A DNA stretch of 64,000 nucleotides from Chaenocephalus aceratus (lineage: Eukaryota; Chordata; Actinopteri; Perciformes; Channichthyidae). Made by a program: the position numbers and the translations under genes. The notes below the pieces were generated by a model. That model saw only the letters and a list, made by a program, of their open reading frames with translations. It had not been told where the DNA came from and did not search any database. The stretch covers positions 2,713,023 through 2,777,022 of the forward strand of contig CM043790.1 in NCBI GenBank assembly GCA_023974075.1, read 5' to 3'. Below, piece after piece: positions 57,572 to 64,000 of the stretch (the stretch's first letter is position 1; every line of letters starts with the position of its first letter).

Positions 57572-58633
57572 GGGCTGAAGTCGAATAGTCCATTTAGCTT
57601 AGGAACCTTCCTAAAGGAGTGAAATGACCCGGAAGTCCCTCAGTGGCAGCCATGATAAGTGCCGTTCGAATTCTCTAGAATGATGAGAATGATAGGAAAG
57701 GAGGTTTCAAACTTCCTTTATAACCTCCTTTAGCTTAGGAACCACTGGACCTCCCTAACCGACAGGAGAAGCGAAAATGCTGCCCCACAATGCCTTGCAG
57801 TCGCAGCATTTGCCGTCACTCAACAGTCGGCCGTTCACGGAAACAACCGATTATGACCGAGAAATTATATCATGAAAGTTACGGTGCTTATTAAGCATTT
57901 TAAAACATAGGTGGGAAGTTGGCAAAGTGCTTTGTTTTGAACGTTCATCAGTATTATAATCAAAAAGAGAAATATGAACGTTAGTTTTTACTGAAATTAT
58001 CAAATAAAGTCAACATTTCACAGTCTTTACTGAGCTGTGTGGAGTTTGTTCAACTTTTAAAAGATGTTTGAATGGTGATATACACAGTGATAGATGTTAA
58101 GGACTAACGTTTATAATAAATACATTTGTATTGATTTTAAGATCTTTAGTTCATACAATCATACGTATTGGGAACATTGGTATTAATGTGGACCGGAGGG
58201 AGAGGGTGACGAGCATAAGTTTCACTTTCCTTTTTTATTTCAATTCCAACTTTGGTCATGAAGAATATGTTTCTCTGTTGTTCATAAAGCAAAGCAACAG
58301 CATCAGAGCACGGTGCAGAGTCTCTAGATGAGTTTACAGTAGTCCCTCGTTCTTATTAAACATCCATGTTGTAGTCCGCTGTATAGAAAACTGTAGTTTC
58401 CATAGTTCCACCACAGCAGCAGACGCACATTCATGACGTCCGCTGGCGCATCATAAACACGTCGGATAGTGAAAGTGCATTTGGATTCTCTAAAGTACCG
58501 CAGTCTCTACTAAGTCCTTTTGAATTCTCCTGTCCACTATCCCTTAACCCCGTGATGTTTCACTCAGAGGTCAAGGAATAGACGATAGGGTTAGAACTTA
58601 GGAGCTGATCTTTGGACTATTCGACTGCAGCCC
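57572..58633. mobile_element. TIR element, 1062 bp, 6 bp duplication AGTGGA
   Basis: Ends GGGCTGAAGTCGAATAGTCC and GGACTATTCGACTGCAGCCC are 20 bp TIRs with one mismatch. AGTGGA occurs on both sides (57566-57571 and 58634-58639). It splits a repeat whose sequence is continuous across the gap. No coding. The superfamily is unassigned because 6 bp duplications are uncommon. Confidence 0.82.
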
Positions 58634-58639
58634 AGTGGA

Positions 58640-60060
58640 GGTCTGCAGGCAGGCTCCATGGATGTATAATAAGGCAGGCTCCCATGAACTTTTGAGAGAG
58701 CGAAACGTCACACATTACCCATCATGCCTGGCTGTCAGACCAGAAGAACCATAGACTGTATATATAACGTATAATATAATATATGGACGTAGTGTCCGTG
58801 ACGTCAACCATAGGATTCTGTAGAGTTGCCGTGAAGCCCTTAGTAGGCGGAGTCGGCCACTAACGCCTCGACTGTGACGTCAGAGTCTAATCCCGCCTGC
58901 TCCAAATAAGGGCAAAGAGGCGGAGCCGAGGCGGGACCTGCTGCCTCCAAACTGGAAGTAAACAGAGCTAGCTCAGGCTAAGAAGCTAAGCTAACATGAA
59001 ATACATGCATACCAAGTTACTGCTAACAGTGTAGTTCCCCTATATAAACGTTACATTCATAATCAAATGAGACAATCTGCAAGAGAATTAGCTATATTTT
59101 GTTATTCTTAATGCTTGTCATTCACACATTGAGAAAAGACAGAGTCCACCGCCCGGACCTAACGGAGCCGCAGTGGGCTAGCTCCGGGACGCAGGCTGGA
59201 GCTAGCCCCCTGCGGCTCCGTTAGCTCCGGCGGCCACCACTGGGATAATTGGGGTCCCCTATTAACATTTGCTCCCGTTTAGCATTATGGGCGTCATAGC
59301 TATAGACTATAAAAGTCTTACCCAAGGCTGAATCATAAACTAAAATGTATATGTATGCATAAAGGGTTACGTCGTTAGCTGGCTAATAAGTAACAAGCAC
59401 ACAAAACACCTGCGAACGGGGTTAACATGTATAATATTATAATTTTAGACTTCTTGGAAGTTCTGTTAGTACATTCAAAGCGCACAGCACGACATTTTAA
59501 TTGTCTGGTATTTGTAACAATATTCCCTAAAAGGCACAATCACCACGAACAACGGCTAAAGCTAAAGGGTCAAGTACAGTAACTATGACTAACTAACGTT
59601 GTAGCCTCTATGGTTGTAGCCTAGCAGAGTGGACAAGTTGCTGTTAGCTGTTAGTATGAGCCCATGTATGAACTGCAGTGTGTGGCACTTCCGTATTGGC
59701 TTCCCGGCTCTTCCCCAGAGTTTGCCGCTTGAGAAGAACCCGTGTGTGCACTCACAGAGCATGCACCCCTTAAGCCCCGCCCCCGGAGCTCCCACTCTCG
59801 GCTCAGTAGAATGAATGGAGACAGAAAATAAATCTAGATTCGGCTTTTAGTGCATTTTACAACTTTAAGGACCTAATGATTATAATAAGGGCTATAACAT
59901 AGTTCATACTGGGTAGTTATTTAGTTTAAAAAAAGTATCCGCTGATTTACAGACGTGTCTTTCCCGATGTTAGTCAAATGGTAAAAAGTATTTCTGGGCC
60001 CAGTGACGTCACGGACTGATACGGAAATTGTAGTACCGCCGTTTGGACCACAACGAATAT
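58640..60060. repeat. Repeat-derived region; dispersed ATAGACTGTATATA-type sequence
   Basis: ACCATAGACTGTATATATAA, GGACGTAGTGTCCGTGACGT and AGTAGGCGGAGTCGGCCACT (58748-58856) belong to a sequence common in fish genomes. 59830-60060 (ATTCGGCTTTTAGTGCATTT, GGACCTAATGATTATAATAA, GTAGTACCGCCGTTTGGACC) matches 33705-33900. Ends not defined. Confidence 0.5.
59153..59230. other. Near-perfect 78 nt hairpin
   Basis: Arms 59153-59185 and 59198-59230 pair at 31 of 33 positions (CCGGACCTAACGGAGCCGCA opposite TGCGGCTCCGTTAGCTCCGG) with a 12 nt loop. It is GC-rich. It could be a small fold-back MITE core or a structured RNA; no RNA family is recognised. Confidence 0.75.
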
Positions 60061-60609
60061 TTTCATCAGAGTCCGGCGCACTTCCTGGAGGCTTGAGCCT
60101 TGACGCACCGTTGAGGGACTGGATCTGTCTTCTTATTGGTCAAACACGGATGTGATCAGCCTCTGATCGTGTGAGGTCTTCACGCGCTGGGGGTAAACAT
60201 TTGCTGGCTTTAGAAACGGTTTGTGAATAGCGTTACTAAACAATTAAGAAAAACAGACAACGTGGCAAATGCCATATATTGAAGTAGCCTATCCAACCAG
60301 ACAGATGCATTAATTGGAAATATACAGACATACCTCAAAATGTAATGTTGGGAAGGACAAGCATTGGCTCTGAGGAGATCTTTTATTTCACAGGGTGGCC
60401 TGAATGTATAATCACATTTACGTAATAACCTAATGGCCCAATGGCTATCACGATAATTGAGATCTGTTGCTTGGTAGGAAGAACAATAGGCATTGTGATT
60501 AGGTGGTGCATGTCATACTAATTAAATCAGTGTGATAGATGGCTACATGAAAAAAAGTACATCAAATTATCAATGGAAGCCACATTAAAGTGATTGATGA
60601 GAACGTTTC
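60061..60609. other. Sequence with nothing recognised
   Basis: No supported feature between the repeat mosaic and the tandem array. Confidence 0.35.

Positions 60610-64000
<3,391 letters not shown>

Overview
The window reads as nuclear DNA of a teleost fish, probably a percomorph. The evidence is split vertebrate exons with GT-AG introns, very long pure (CA)n tracts, and a dense mix of hAT, PIF/Harbinger-like, Tc1/mariner-like, TTAA-targeting, L1 and CR1/L2 elements. There is no prokaryotic signal such as operons, ribosome binding sites or CRISPR arrays.

The only host gene I can support firmly is a septin of the septin-7 group on the minus strand. One coding exon lies at 29901-29999 (N-terminal and polybasic region) and the next at 1170-1276 (P-loop GESGLGKS). 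Phases agree (1/1) and both exons have good splice sites. The intron between them is 28,624 bp. Most of the window is therefore septin-7 intron or upstream sequence that has collected transposons. A CpG-rich stretch at 42.8-43.35 kb has a consensus minus-strand splice donor and could be a promoter or first exon. Its phase does not fit a direct coding join to the 29.9 kb exon.

Layout. 0-8 kb: Myb/SANT-like remnant, septin exon, an 884 bp TIR element, an L2-type reverse transcriptase fragment, and a TTAA-flanked element holding a hAT and a Harbinger-like MITE. 8.9-15.3 kb: three hAT-type elements with perfect 8 bp target duplications, a Harbinger-like element and a mariner-type MITE. 16.2-21.4 kb: a decayed L1 (ORF1, endonuclease, RT) split by a hAT carrying N- and C-terminal transposase remnants and a 285 bp (CA)n. 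21.4-28.2 kb: an L2-type 5' ORF with a 2A-like motif and a VNTR, a hAT with a TTF-type finger, and two LINEs head to head. 30-41 kb: microsatellites and at least five hAT elements, including a three-level nest at 38.2-40.9 kb. 43.6-48.4 kb: inverted repeat segments around a 1.17 kb fold-back palindrome and another TIR element. 48.4-56.8 kb: a large minus-strand LTR retroelement with 98%-class LTRs and no visible gag/pol, carrying an intronless, broken LIM-domain fragment of the Ajuba/LIMD1/WTIP family. 56.8-60 kb: repeat mosaic with a TIR element flanked by 6 bp duplications and a 78 nt near-perfect hairpin. 60.6-64 kb: a kilobase-scale tandem repeat rich in GCTGAA words, with a 0.7 kb GT/GA microsatellite.

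The most unusual object is the LTR element with captured LIM-domain coding sequence, which looks like a non-autonomous retroelement that transduced a host mRNA. No working transposase, reverse transcriptase or RNA gene is intact in the window.
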